From assembly GCA_041394725.1 (NCBI GenBank), contig JAWKHR010000044.1:1-54778 (forward strand): a stretch of DNA of 54,778 nucleotides, in the 5' to 3' direction. The position numbers and the translations under genes are program-made. The notes below the pieces were generated by a model. It had not been told where the DNA came from. It did not search any database and saw nothing but the letters and a program-made list of their open reading frames with translations. This document shows, in pieces, positions 16,951-26,068 of this stretch. The stretch comes from JAWKHR01 sp041394725. GTDB lineage: Bacteria > Acidobacteriota > Vicinamibacteria > Vicinamibacterales > SCN-69-37. The stretch's first letter is position 1; each line of letters begins with the position of its first letter.

Positions 16951-19350
16951 TCAGCGCACCGTCACCTCGAAGTTGACGCCTTCCCACCGGTCCTCGTCGG
17001 GCCACTGGAACGTGAACGTCACCGAGGCACCGGCGGGCAGCGTCGTGGTGGGCAGGTCCGCCACGTGGAGGCCAAGGGTCGTGTCGCGCGCCCGCATGTC
17101 CCGGGTCGTGCGCCAGCCATCGTCGCTCCAGCGGACGACGGCGGCGTCGAACGTCTCGACGCGCAGGGTCGAGCCGCGCGGCATCGTCCGGATCTTGTTG
17201 TTGAGACGCCAGACGGCCAGGTCGCACCCCACGTGGTCCACCAGGTAGCGCTGGACGGTCTGCGGCGGCCGATCGAAGACACGACCGTCCTCGAGCGAGC
17301 GGCGCAGCTTCAGGTACTCCGCATGCGCCCAGACCAGCGGCATGGCGGAACCGGAGGCCCGCCCGCAGAAGAGCTCGCGATCCGGGATGTCGGCGGCATC
17401 CCAGATCTGCTCCGGCAGCAGTCCGCTGGCGCCGGCAAACGCTTCGAGGGCGGCGGCCAGTCGCTCGGCCTTCTGCGGGCGGCCCGCGGCGAGTTCGTAG
17501 TGGGCGCGTTCGCCGGTCAGCAACGGCCAGGCGCGGCCGATCCCGGTGCCGTCGAACGCGCTGCCGTCCGCGTGTTCGCCGTACCCATCTCCCGGATAGC
17601 GATGCCAGGCCGGCCCGGAAGGCGTGTCGACGCGGAGCAGGGCGTCGATGACCCTGATGGTGTTCAGGATGCGCGGGTCATCGGCGGCGCGCAGCCCGAA
17701 CCGCACGAAGGCCAGGGCATCCGGGCTGACGATCGAGGAGCCACGCGTCAGCGTCTGGTCGGGCGGCAGGTTCTTGATGGGCACGAAGCCGTCCACCGGT
17801 GAGGCCGCGTCGGCCTGGTCGGCCTCCGCGACCCGGACGTAGTAGCCGTCGACGCCGAGCGCCTGCGCCAGGTCCGTGCCTTCGACGTACAGCCAGCGCT
17901 CGATGCAGGCGTTCCAGGCGTCCGCGGTCTCCCGCAGATGGTCGGCGATCGAACTGGACCCGACCGCGGTGGCCAGATCCGCCGCCGCGAGGAGCGCCGC
18001 GATCTCGGCCGCGATCGTGAACGGCGAATGGCCCGGATCCTCTTCCCACCGATCCTGCGGACTCACCGGGCCGTTGCGGACGAGGAAGGCCGCCGCCCGA
18101 CGGACCATCGGCCAGAGGGCCGCGACATCGGCGGCTCCGAGCACGCCATGGCGCGCGGCCAGATCGACCAGCAGAATCGGCAGGGCGGTCTCGTCCATCT
18201 GGACGCCCTGCCAGTACGGCGTGCCGTCGAGCCACATGTTCTGCATCCAGTGCCCGTCGGCCTCCTGCGTGACGCGCAGGTACCGGAGCACGCGTCGCAC
18301 CGCGTCGTCGGCGCCGACCGCGAGAAAGCCCGTGGCCGTCTCCACCAGGTCGCGGGGCCAGACCAGGTGATATCCGCCGAGGTCGTCGTCGCCCTTGGAA
18401 AATCCCCAGGGCACCGACAGGCTGGCGATGACGCCGCCCTCGATGCTCTTCGATTCATGCGTCCGCAGGATGGCGGCGCTCGCGGCGACGAGCGGGTGCG
18501 CGGACGGCCCCGACCCGCGCGGCGTCAGGGAGCGTTGCCAGGACTGCCACCCGCGAACGTACTCGGCCTGCATCGCGTCGAAGTCGTCCGTCAGGCTCAT
18601 GAGCGCCTGCTGGCCCGCCTCCATCGCCGTCGGGCCGAACGCGAGCGCGAGCACGCACCGGCCGCCCGCGTGGCCGAGGTCGATTTCCCCGGTCAACGCC
18701 ACGTTGCCGTGCTCGGCTCGCTCGTACGTCTCCGTGAAGCGTTTGTCGGCCGAAAGGATCTGCCATCCGTCCGAGTCGCCGACGAAACCCGCGGAGCGAG
18801 CCAGCCACGGCGCCGAGCACGCCAGGGCGAGCGCCGATCCCTCGCGCTCCGCGAAGAGCATCGGGGTGCCCTTGTACTCGCCCACCCAGCCGGTGTTGTC
18901 GCTGGCATGGTTCGCGAGGTGCGGCGCCAGCAGGGCGTACAGGTGATAGTCCGCCAACACGCCCTGGAGGGGCACGAAGCGGAGGCGCTGGAGCACGACG
19001 TCCCGATGCGGGTCGGTGAGCACCTCCTTCTCGATGCGGTATCGACCATCCACGGACGCGTTGTGGACGCGGTAGGCCGGCACGCCCGGCTCAATCTGCG
19101 TCGTCTCCGACCGGGCATCGCGCTTCTCCTCGGAGAAGTAGGCGTCACCATCGGTCACGAGGCAGCCGAGGTCGCGGATACAGGCGCAATCGACGCGCGG
19201 GTAGTAGACCTCGTTCAGGATGCCGTGGCTGAGCGTGAACCAGACGCGGCTCTCCGGCGTGATGGCGGTGCCGACACCGGTCTTGGCACTCGAGGTCCAG
19301 CGGCCGGGAATCCCCGGTGCGCCGGGGGCGAACGGGCTGGACGTCTTCAT
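16951..19350 (-). CDS. Glycoside hydrolase family 15 protein (glucoamylase/glucodextranase-like)
   Basis: 799 aa from the ATG at 19350 with a GGAGG site; upstream codons to 19431 are discarded. The N-terminal beta-sandwich of bacterial glucoamylases (GVGTAITPESRVWFTLSHGILNEVYYPRVD) is followed by an alpha/alpha-barrel catalytic region with WPRDLVETATGFLAVGA, a WEEDPGHSPFTIA segment (general acid region) and RAWPLLTGERAHYELAAG, PLVWAHAEYLKL. A small beta-rich C-terminal domain follows. No signal peptide is visible, so an intracellular role on maltodextrin, glycogen or trehalose-like glucosides is more likely than starch degradation outside the cell. Upstream (19460-19484) lies one of five shared regulatory motifs. 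Confidence 0.92.
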   Translation of the reverse strand: MKTSSPFAPGAPGIPGRWTSSAKTGVGTAITPESRVWFTLSHGILNEVYYPRVDCACIRDLGCLVTDGDAYFSEEKRDARSETTQIEPGVPAYRVHNASVDGRYRIEKEVLTDPHRDVVLQRLRFVPLQGVLADYHLYALLAPHLANHASDNTGWVGEYKGTPMLFAEREGSALALACSAPWLARSAGFVGDSDGWQILSADKRFTETYERAEHGNVALTGEIDLGHAGGRCVLALAFGPTAMEAGQQALMSLTDDFDAMQAEYVRGWQSWQRSLTPRGSGPSAHPLVAASAAILRTHESKSIEGGVIASLSVPWGFSKGDDDLGGYHLVWPRDLVETATGFLAVGADDAVRRVLRYLRVTQEADGHWMQNMWLDGTPYWQGVQMDETALPILLVDLAARHGVLGAADVAALWPMVRRAAAFLVRNGPVSPQDRWEEDPGHSPFTIAAEIAALLAAADLATAVGSSSIADHLRETADAWNACIERWLYVEGTDLAQALGVDGYYVRVAEADQADAASPVDGFVPIKNLPPDQTLTRGSSIVSPDALAFVRFGLRAADDPRILNTIRVIDALLRVDTPSGPAWHRYPGDGYGEHADGSAFDGTGIGRAWPLLTGERAHYELAAGRPQKAERLAAALEAFAGASGLLPEQIWDAADIPDRELFCGRASGSAMPLVWAHAEYLKLRRSLEDGRVFDRPPQTVQRYLVDHVGCDLAVWRLNNKIRTMPRGSTLRVETFDAAVVRWSDDGWRTTRDMRARDTTLGLHVADLPTTTLPAGASVTFTFQWPDEDRWEGVNFEVTVR

Positions 19351-19459
19351 CACGGGGCCTCCGCGTCGCGCGATGGCCGCGACGATGGCACGGCGGAGCC
19401 CATCGCGCCCGGCCGGTCGGCGCTGGACCATAGTTCACCGGATCGAGGTGAGAGCGCCA

Positions 19460-19484
19460 TGAACGGCAGATTAACTCGTGTTCA
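19460..19484. promoter_or_regulatory. Shared regulon motif, copy 1 (GH15/tonB intergenic)
   Basis: Half-sites TGAA at 19460, TTAA at 19471 and TTCA at 19481 (spacing 11 then 10). The 11 bases GATTAACTCGT at its centre recur exactly in copy 4. It lies 60 bp before tonB and 110 bp before the GH15 start. The 10-bp phasing is what OmpR/PhoB-type regulators use. Confidence 0.5.
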
Positions 19485-19543
19485 CACGGCGCCTGGGCGG
19501 CGCGAAGGCAGAACAGGTCTCGAGGAGCGGCGTCTAAATAGAC

Positions 19544-20308
19544 ATGTTCGACCTCTACACCGGTCGTCGCTCACGCAGCCGGGATCAACGCACCGGCCTG
19601 GCGCTGACCGTGTCCACCATCGCGCATGCCTCGGTGCTGGCGGTGCTGATCGGCGCGTCCCTGGTGGCCGCCGGACGGGAGGTCCCGCACGTCGCCGGCT
19701 TCGTGAAGCTCGTGGCCGAACTGCCGGCCCCGCCGCCGGACGTGCCGCCGCCGCCCGCTGCGGCGCCTCGCCCGAAGCCCGCGCCGAGCCGCGCCGTCTC
19801 GACACCGCATGCCGCCCCGCCCGTCGTCCCGCCGCAGACCGCCGCACCGGCCGTGGCGCCATCGATCGCGCCGGAGACCGCGGCGTCCGCGGTACCGGCC
19901 GTGCCGTCGCTGGCCCTGTCCGCGGGCCACGGGACCGCTGGCGGATGGCCGGCGCTGGCCGGGTCCGGCGTCGCCGGCGGCGCCGGGACCGCGACCTGGT
20001 TCGCGCCTCCGCCGCCGCCGGTCGTCCGGATCGGCGGGCAACTCAAGGCGCCGGACCTCGTGCGCCGCGTGGCGCCGGTCTATCCGACCGTCGCGCGCCT
20101 CGCCAGGGTGCACGGCGACGTGGTCGTCGACGCGAAGGTCGGCACGGACGGGCACGTCGAGTCGGTGCGGGTCATCAAGTCCGTCCCGCTGCTGGACGAC
20201 GCAGCGGTGGCCGCCGTGCGCCAGTGGCAGTATTCGCCGCTCCGCCTCAACGGAACACCCGTCTCCTTCGAACTCGCGGTGACCGTCTCCTTCAGTGTTC
20301 ACGGGTAG
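19544..20308 (+). CDS. tonB: Energy transducer TonB
   Basis: 254 aa. A short cytoplasmic start is followed by one membrane anchor (about residues 20-46, ALTVSTIAHASVLAVLIGASLVAAG), a Pro/Ala-rich periplasmic spacer (about 55-130) and a TonB C-terminal domain (about 165-254) with the canonical APVYPTVARLARVHGDVVVDAKVGTDGHVESVRVIKS and the terminal VRQWQYSPLRLNGTPV. It transmits proton-motive force from ExbB/ExbD to outer-membrane receptors. exbD and a TonB-dependent receptor lie 9-10 kb away in the same block; no exbB is present in the window. A possible ribosome site (GGAG) is unusually far (about 17 bases) from the ATG. Confidence 0.93.
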   Translation: MFDLYTGRRSRSRDQRTGLALTVSTIAHASVLAVLIGASLVAAGREVPHVAGFVKLVAELPAPPPDVPPPPAAAPRPKPAPSRAVSTPHAAPPVVPPQTAAPAVAPSIAPETAASAVPAVPSLALSAGHGTAGGWPALAGSGVAGGAGTATWFAPPPPPVVRIGGQLKAPDLVRRVAPVYPTVARLARVHGDVVVDAKVGTDGHVESVRVIKSVPLLDDAAVAAVRQWQYSPLRLNGTPVSFELAVTVSFSVHG

Positions 20309-20342
20309 CCCCCCGGACGACGGGGTTCCGCGGTCCGGCGGA

Positions 20343-21782
20343 TCAGCGCCGCTCGCCGAGAATCGCTCTCACGACGCGGTCGTACTCGCCGCTGAAGTGG
20401 TGCCCTCGGCCCACGGACACCGCGGTCACCGTCGCCGATGTCAGCGCCGTGCACGGGGAGTCGGACTCGTCGGAGCCGTAGATGCACACGACCGGCGCAC
20501 GCAGGCGCCTGACTTCCGGGGCCGTCGCGTGCGCCGGATCTCCGCCGCCGCCCAGCCAGCTCGAGACGTGAAACGTGAACGCGGCGGTATCCGAGAGGCC
20601 GAGCAGGCCGACGCGAGAGACGCGCGCCCGGGTCGTCACCGGCAGTCGATTGATCAGGAACGGCAGGACGTCGGCGCCGAACGAGTAGCCGACGAGGATC
20701 ACACGGGGCCGGCGCCACGCCGACGAGTAGTGCTCGATCACGCGCGCCAGGTCGGTTGCGGCCGCGTCCGGCGTGCGCGGCGTCCAGTAGTAGTCGAGGC
20801 TGCTCCAGCCCACCACCGGGATGCCGGCGCTCTCGAGACCCGCCGCGACGGCCTTGTCGATCTCCGCCCAGCCGCCGTCGCCCGAGAGCACGACGGCCAT
20901 GGTGTCGCCCGCCACTCCAGGTGGAACCGGCAGTTCCACGAGATCGAGGTCCGACACCTCCGTGGGGGCCGACGTGCCCGGCGCTGACGCGCGCCTCGGC
21001 GCCTCGGCCAGGCCACGCGCAGCCCCGATCGCGCGGTACGCCTCGATGAACTCCGGGTCCCAGTTGCGCGGCACCCCGAAACCATGTCCGACCTTCGGCA
21101 GCGAGAAGAGCCGGGCCTGACCCGTTCGGGCGACGAAGGCGCGCGTCGCCGCCGGAGCGCAGACCTGGTCCTGCTCGCCCTGCAGCACCATCCACGGCAC
21201 CTGCAGCCCCGGATATGGCATGAGGTCGGAGCCGACCCCTCGGGCCCTCGGCGTGGCCCTCAGGCCGCGCATCAGGCAGAGCGGTGTGCGGATCTCCAGG
21301 TCGGGGCAGAACCCCAGACTGATCGCGCCGGCGAAACTCTCGGGCGGGGCCGCGGCCAGCGCCGCGTAGACGAGCGTGGCGCCCGACGAATAGCCGACGA
21401 GCATCGGCCGGATGTACCGGGGCAGCCGTTCGTGCAGCTGGACGGCCTTCGACAGATCCTCGAGACTGCCCGCCGGATAGGCGCAGGTCGGTGAAGCGTC
21501 GAGGCTCCGGATGAACCGGCGGACGTCGATCCCCACCACGAGCGCGCCCTGATCGCGCAGGCGTTCGGCCATCGAGACGACGCCGAGGTTCCATCCGCCA
21601 TCACCGGAGATGAAGAGCACGACCTGCTCGGCGGGTCGGGCCGGCTTGTAGAGGGTCACCTCGCCGAAGGTCGGCACCGTGAGTGTCTGTGGCGCCGGCG
21701 CCGGTGCCGGGGACGGGCCAGCGGCCCGAAGCGAGAGCGCCAGCAGGCAGACCGCGATGAAGCCGCCGAGGGACGATCTCAT
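20343..21782 (-). CDS. acvB: AcvB/VirJ-family two-domain periplasmic hydrolase, probable lysyl-phosphatidylglycerol hydrolase
   Basis: 479 aa; ATG at 21782 overlaps the mprF stop (ATGA). A Sec signal occupies residues 1-22. Two alpha/beta-hydrolase-like halves follow. Half 1 has SGDGGW at 59-64, the nucleophile elbow GYSSG at 130-134 and a late VGHGFG histidine. Half 2, the canonical VirJ domain, has SGDGGW at 300-305, GYSFGAD at 365-371 and GRGHHFSGEY near the C-terminus. In Agrobacterium and Rhizobium the same gene pair (lpiA/mprF with acvB/atvA) makes and then removes lysyl-PG, AcvB being the hydrolase. The identical coupling here makes that function likely. Confidence 0.88.
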   Translation of the reverse strand: MRSSLGGFIAVCLLALSLRAAGPSPAPAPAPQTLTVPTFGEVTLYKPARPAEQVVLFISGDGGWNLGVVSMAERLRDQGALVVGIDVRRFIRSLDASPTCAYPAGSLEDLSKAVQLHERLPRYIRPMLVGYSSGATLVYAALAAAPPESFAGAISLGFCPDLEIRTPLCLMRGLRATPRARGVGSDLMPYPGLQVPWMVLQGEQDQVCAPAATRAFVARTGQARLFSLPKVGHGFGVPRNWDPEFIEAYRAIGAARGLAEAPRRASAPGTSAPTEVSDLDLVELPVPPGVAGDTMAVVLSGDGGWAEIDKAVAAGLESAGIPVVGWSSLDYYWTPRTPDAAATDLARVIEHYSSAWRRPRVILVGYSFGADVLPFLINRLPVTTRARVSRVGLLGLSDTAAFTFHVSSWLGGGGDPAHATAPEVRRLRAPVVCIYGSDESDSPCTALTSATVTAVSVGRGHHFSGEYDRVVRAILGERR

Positions 21783-24340
21783 TTGAAGAAAATCCTTCGA
21801 TAGCCGCCGGCCACGAGGGCCGACACGTCGGCCAGAATCCTGGGAAGCCGGATTCCACCGGGGTACGCGAGGTAGTGAGGCTCCCAGTCGGGGTCGAACT
21901 TGTCCTTGAAGGCGCGGAGTCCCTGGAACCCGTAGACGGACTCGCCGTGCTCGTAGAGGAACGCGCCGAGCCGGTTCCAGAGCGGACCGACCGGTGACGC
22001 CTCGACGCCGGAGAGCGGGGCCATGCCGAGCGCGAAGCGCTGGTAGCCGTGCTCCTGCCCCCACCGGATGAGCTGCACGAACAGCATCTCCATGATGCCC
22101 TTGGGCGCGTCCCGGTCGTACCGCATCAGGTCGATGGACATTTCCACGCCGCCAGGGCCCGTCCAGAGGTTGCCGAACGCGAGCAGCCGTCCCTCGCGCT
22201 CGATCACCGCGACCGGGAACCGCGAGAGGTAGGCCTCGTCGAAGAACCCCATCGAGAATCCCTTCTCGGCGCCGGCCTTGTGCGCCAGCCAGTCGTCGGA
22301 CACGCGGCGCAGCTCTGGGAGCAGCGCCGGCACGTCGGCGGCAGGCACGATCCGGAAGGTGCAACCTTCCTTCTCGAGACGGCGCAGCGCCTGGCGGTGT
22401 GCCCGGGCGTGGCCACCCTCGAACGTGAACGTCGTCAGCTTGACGATGGCTTCTTCTCCGAGCTTCACGAACGTGAAGCCGAAGTCCGCGTAGAGGTGCA
22501 GCGCGTCCCTGCCGACCTGGTAGAAGACCGGAATCCCCCCGTAGTCCTCGCTCCGCTCCAGGAAGCTTCGAATGAGCCGGGCTCGCGTCTCGCTCGGGCC
22601 CACGGGATCACCCAGCGCCACCCAGGTGCGCCCCTGCACGGCGTACATGACGAACGCCGATCGCGCCGTGTTGAAGAGCAGCGCCTTGTCCCGCAGGTAG
22701 ACCAGAAACGGCATCGTCGACCGCTGCGCCGCGATGGCGGCCGAGGCGGCTTCGAGATCGGCGTCGGTGGGAACGACGCTGTCGGGTGGCGCGTGCCGGA
22801 GCAGCCGCGACACGGCGAACAGCAGCACCACGATCGAGGCGCCGACCGACGCGCGCAGGAAGCGCGACGCCTCGCCGCGCAGCTCGAACTGCCACCACAG
22901 GTCGTTCGAGTAGTCCACGTGCTTGAAGGCAAAGGCGCCGAGCCACATCGAGGCCGCGAGGGCCGCCACGACGGCGGCGGCCCATTCACCCGAGAAGGGC
23001 GTGTCGAGCAGCGCCGCCCGGCGGTCGAACGCCGGCCGGGCCCGCCAGAGCACGAGCCAGACGGCGCCGAGCACTGTCGCCTCCTCGTAGTCGCCGCCCT
23101 TCAGGATGGACGCGACGATGCCGACCGCGACGCCGACCGTCGTCAGCAGCCAGGCGGCGTCCAGGCGCCGGGCCAGGCTCTGTGAGAGCAGCAGCAATCC
23201 GGCGCCCACCAGGCTGCCGAGAAAGTGCGAGACCTCGATCAGGCCCAGCGGCACCACCCGGTTCAGCCGCGCCAGCCGGCCCGCGGCCGCCGGCGTCGCG
23301 CCCGACAGCAGCAGCACGAGCCCGGCGATGAAGACGCAGACGGCGACGACTCGCGGCGTCAGTTGCTCCGTCAGCCGGCCGAGCGCGACGCCGAGGCGGG
23401 TGGCCTGCGCCCGGCGCTGCCGCGTCTCGTCGGCGACCAGCACCAGCAGGGCCAGGCCCAGCGGCAACAGGTAGTACACCGCGCGGTACACCACGAGGGC
23501 CGGCAGGAGGGCGGTCGATGGGACGACCGGCTTCAGGAGGACGACCATCAGGCCCTCGAACACGCCCACGCCCCCGGGCACGTGGCTGGCGAGACCGAGG
23601 AGCTGCGCCGCCAGAAACGCGCCCAGCACGAGCGGGAACGACAACCCGGGAGCGGGGGGCAGCAGCACGTAGAGCACGGCGCCCGCCAGCGCCCAGTCGA
23701 GACAGGAGATGCCGAGCTGGGCCACGGCCAGGCGCGGCGCGGGCAGCGGCACTTGCAGGCGCCACAGCCGCAGCGGCTGCGTGCGGATGGCGGTCGCCGC
23801 CACGTACCCGGTGCTGGTCAGCATCAGCAGCCAGCCGAGCGCCATCAGCGCGCCGCGGGCCGGGGCTCCGACGCCGGCCGGGGCCTGGCCCAGCGCGAGA
23901 CTGAGGCCTCCGAGCGTGAGCAGCCCCAGCCAGAACGTCACCGAGTACGAGAAGACGACCCGCGAGAGTTCTCCCGCGGTGACCCCCCAGCGCGAGTAGA
24001 ACCGGTACCGGATCGAGGCTCCCGACAGCATCGCGAAGCCGACGTTGTTGGCGATCGCGTACGCGACGAGCGACACCGCCGTCACCCGCCAGCGCGACAG
24101 GCGCCGGCCGACGTAGGCCAGGGCGACCAGGTCGTAGCCCGCCAGCACGAGGTAGTTGAGGACGGTCAGGACGACGGCGGCCGCGACTCGGAGGCCAGGG
24201 ATGCCGAACACGCCGGCCGACACGTCACGCCAGTGGACCGCCTGGAGCTCCGATCGCAGGACGCCCAGGGCGGCCAGGAAGATCGCCAGGCCGAGCACCG
24301 TCGGCAGGGCCTGGCGGAGGCGCGCGCTCAGCTCGGGCAT
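21779..24340 (-). CDS. mprF: Bifunctional lysyl-phosphatidylglycerol synthase/flippase MprF
   Basis: 853 aa, the usual length. The N-terminal 510 residues are a polytopic membrane flippase domain of about 14 helices (motifs such as GVFEGLMVVLLKPVVPSTALLPALVVYRAVYYLLPL). The C-terminal 300 residues are the soluble DUF2156 aminoacyl transferase (DKALLFNTARSAFVMYAVQGRTWVALGDPVG, then LLAFGNLWTGPGGVEMSIDLMRYD and MEMLFVQLIRWG). It transfers an amino acid, classically Lys from Lys-tRNA, to phosphatidylglycerol and flips the product, lowering surface charge and giving resistance to cationic peptides or acid. The start overlaps the preceding hydrolase stop by one base (TGATG), its stop overlaps acvB. 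Confidence 0.95.
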   Translation of the reverse strand: MPELSARLRQALPTVLGLAIFLAALGVLRSELQAVHWRDVSAGVFGIPGLRVAAAVVLTVLNYLVLAGYDLVALAYVGRRLSRWRVTAVSLVAYAIANNVGFAMLSGASIRYRFYSRWGVTAGELSRVVFSYSVTFWLGLLTLGGLSLALGQAPAGVGAPARGALMALGWLLMLTSTGYVAATAIRTQPLRLWRLQVPLPAPRLAVAQLGISCLDWALAGAVLYVLLPPAPGLSFPLVLGAFLAAQLLGLASHVPGGVGVFEGLMVVLLKPVVPSTALLPALVVYRAVYYLLPLGLALLVLVADETRQRRAQATRLGVALGRLTEQLTPRVVAVCVFIAGLVLLLSGATPAAAGRLARLNRVVPLGLIEVSHFLGSLVGAGLLLLSQSLARRLDAAWLLTTVGVAVGIVASILKGGDYEEATVLGAVWLVLWRARPAFDRRAALLDTPFSGEWAAAVVAALAASMWLGAFAFKHVDYSNDLWWQFELRGEASRFLRASVGASIVVLLFAVSRLLRHAPPDSVVPTDADLEAASAAIAAQRSTMPFLVYLRDKALLFNTARSAFVMYAVQGRTWVALGDPVGPSETRARLIRSFLERSEDYGGIPVFYQVGRDALHLYADFGFTFVKLGEEAIVKLTTFTFEGGHARAHRQALRRLEKEGCTFRIVPAADVPALLPELRRVSDDWLAHKAGAEKGFSMGFFDEAYLSRFPVAVIEREGRLLAFGNLWTGPGGVEMSIDLMRYDRDAPKGIMEMLFVQLIRWGQEHGYQRFALGMAPLSGVEASPVGPLWNRLGAFLYEHGESVYGFQGLRAFKDKFDPDWEPHYLAYPGGIRLPRILADVSALVAGGYRRIFFK

Positions 24341-25119
24341 CAGCGGACGGCGTGGGCGTCGACCCAGGCCATGGCCTCCAGGAGGCGCTGGTCGAATGCC
24401 GCCTCGTTGTCACTGAACCCGTGGTCCGACGCGGGGACGAGCCAGAGCTGTTTCGGCTCCCGGGCGTTGGCCATGATCTTCCGGATCTGATCGACGGGCA
24501 CGAACTCGTCGTGGGTCGAGTGAATCGCCACGAGCGGGACCGGCGCCACCTTGCCGACGAGCGCGCTGGCCTCGAACGTCGGTTCGTTGGGGACGCCGTG
24601 GGTGAGGTAGATGATCGAGTCCTTCCACCGCCAGCCCAGTTCACTCAGCTCGGGAAGGCCCAGGGCGATGACCCCGCCAATCGCCGCCTTGGTCTGCGGG
24701 TCCGTGGCCGCGAGCACCGACAGGCCCGCACCTTCGGACACGCCGACGAGGATGGGCTTGCGCCCGGCGCGCGTCCCGGCGAAATCGACCAGCGCCTTGT
24801 AGTCTCCCGGTTCGTCGGCCGTGCCAAGCGTGTGCGACCCCGACGTGAAGCTCGAGAGATAGGCCTTGCTGTCGAAGCCGACCACGGCAAAGCCCGCCGC
24901 CGCCAGGCGCTCCGCCACGTGGGGCGCCAGGTGCATCCAACCGCCGTCGCCGCTCGTGACGATGACCGGCGCGCCCGTGGCCGGGCCGTACAGGCGCAGG
25001 GTCTGGGCCTGGCCGCGAATCACGAGTTGCCGGGTCGGCTGCACCGCCGCGGTCGTGGCCGCCAGCGAGAGGGCGACGGTCACGGCCAGCAGGAGGCTGG
25101 TGGGGTGCGGGTGCGTCAT
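24340..25119 (-). CDS. Single-domain SGDGGW (AcvB/VirJ-like) alpha/beta hydrolase, exported
   Basis: 259 aa; ATG at 25119 overlaps the upstream hydrolase stop (ATGA). Sec signal to about residue 25 (SLAATTAAV). SGDGGW lies at 56-61, a GVSEG nucleophile elbow at 126-130, and a late SDHGFSDNEAAF histidine, the same order as each half of the downstream AcvB protein. A conserved Asp (STHDEFVP) sits between. It is therefore a likely active serine hydrolase acting in the periplasm. Coupling to mprF suggests a substrate among aminoacylated phospholipids, but that is inference; dienelactone-hydrolase-like activity is an alternative. Confidence 0.8.
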   Translation of the reverse strand: MTHPHPTSLLLAVTVALSLAATTAAVQPTRQLVIRGQAQTLRLYGPATGAPVIVTSGDGGWMHLAPHVAERLAAAGFAVVGFDSKAYLSSFTSGSHTLGTADEPGDYKALVDFAGTRAGRKPILVGVSEGAGLSVLAATDPQTKAAIGGVIALGLPELSELGWRWKDSIIYLTHGVPNEPTFEASALVGKVAPVPLVAIHSTHDEFVPVDQIRKIMANAREPKQLWLVPASDHGFSDNEAAFDQRLLEAMAWVDAHAVR

Positions 25120-26024
25120 CTTCGCGGCTCCTGCATCGCTCCGGCGGGCGTGGTCGAGGCGCTCACCCACGCGAGGGCGTCGCGCAGCGCGGCGTTGAAC
25201 GCGGGTCTGCCGCCGGAGAACCGATGGTTGTCGGCCGTGACCGAATAGAACCGCCGGGTGGCGGTGTCGGGGCCGAAGTGGCCCCGCGCCTCGGATGCCG
25301 GCAGGTAGTCGTCGCCGGTGGACTGGATCAGGGCGCACCGGAACCGGTCGAGCCGCGGAAGCGCGTCGTAGGCATCGAACCGGATCCGGTGCGTGTCGGC
25401 GCGCTCGCCGACCGCGCCCGGACCGCGGTCCGCGTCGCTCCGCACGCGCAGATCCTCTTCCTCGGGAAGTCCGATCAGGACGAGGCCGGCCAGCGTCGAC
25501 TGCAGTCTCCGGTCCTCGCCGGCCAGCACCGCGAAGGCCGCGCCGCGTGACCAGCCCGTCAGCACCACCCGTGTCGTCGGCGCGAGCCCGAGGCGCCGCT
25601 CGGCGCCCTGGATGATCGCCTGGTAGTCTTCCGCGACCTGGCCGGGTGTCGTCGAGCCGCCTCCCGACTCTTCCACGCGGAGGAACGCGCGCGCGCTGAT
25701 GCCGACGGTGAAGCGCCCGGTCGCGGCGATGTCTCGGAACATGTCCACGGCGGCCCCGAACCAGCCGCCGTCCCCGCTCCCGTACAGCACGAGGACGTCG
25801 GGATCGACCGGCGAGGCCGGTGCGGACAGATGCACATCGAACGGCCGGCCGCGGAGTGGGACGGTTGCGGAGAACAGGTCCGGACGTGCGGCCGGGCCGG
25901 TCGGGGCGATGCGGCCGGCACAGCCCGGCGCGGCCAGGACGGCCACGAGCGACATCGACGCGAGCCATCGCGACGCGAGGCCGTCACGCACCGGCACGAC
26001 CGATGGGCGTCGCGTTCCCGGCAT
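25116..26024 (-). CDS. Exported SGDGGW (AcvB/VirJ-like) hydrolase, possible lipoprotein
   Basis: 302 aa. The second of two adjacent ATGs (26024) is preferred because AGGAGG lies five bases upstream of it. A hydrophobic signal ends LAAPGC-AG, a loose lipobox. SGDGGW occurs at about 83-88, a GWSRG elbow at 157-161 and a DNHRFSGG histidine near the end. The C-terminus (FNAALRDALAWV) parallels that of the next gene (FDQRLLEAMAWV), which supports origin by duplication. It follows the DksA-like gene by 44 bp and is coupled to the second hydrolase, so it is probably transcribed with mprF and acvB. Confidence 0.78.
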   Translation of the reverse strand: MPGTRRPSVVPVRDGLASRWLASMSLVAVLAAPGCAGRIAPTGPAARPDLFSATVPLRGRPFDVHLSAPASPVDPDVLVLYGSGDGGWFGAAVDMFRDIAATGRFTVGISARAFLRVEESGGGSTTPGQVAEDYQAIIQGAERRLGLAPTTRVVLTGWSRGAAFAVLAGEDRRLQSTLAGLVLIGLPEEEDLRVRSDADRGPGAVGERADTHRIRFDAYDALPRLDRFRCALIQSTGDDYLPASEARGHFGPDTATRRFYSVTADNHRFSGGRPAFNAALRDALAWVSASTTPAGAMQEPRR

Positions 26025-26068
26025 CATCGCCTCCTGGCTCGGCGGCAGCTCCAGGCGCGGACCGCGGC

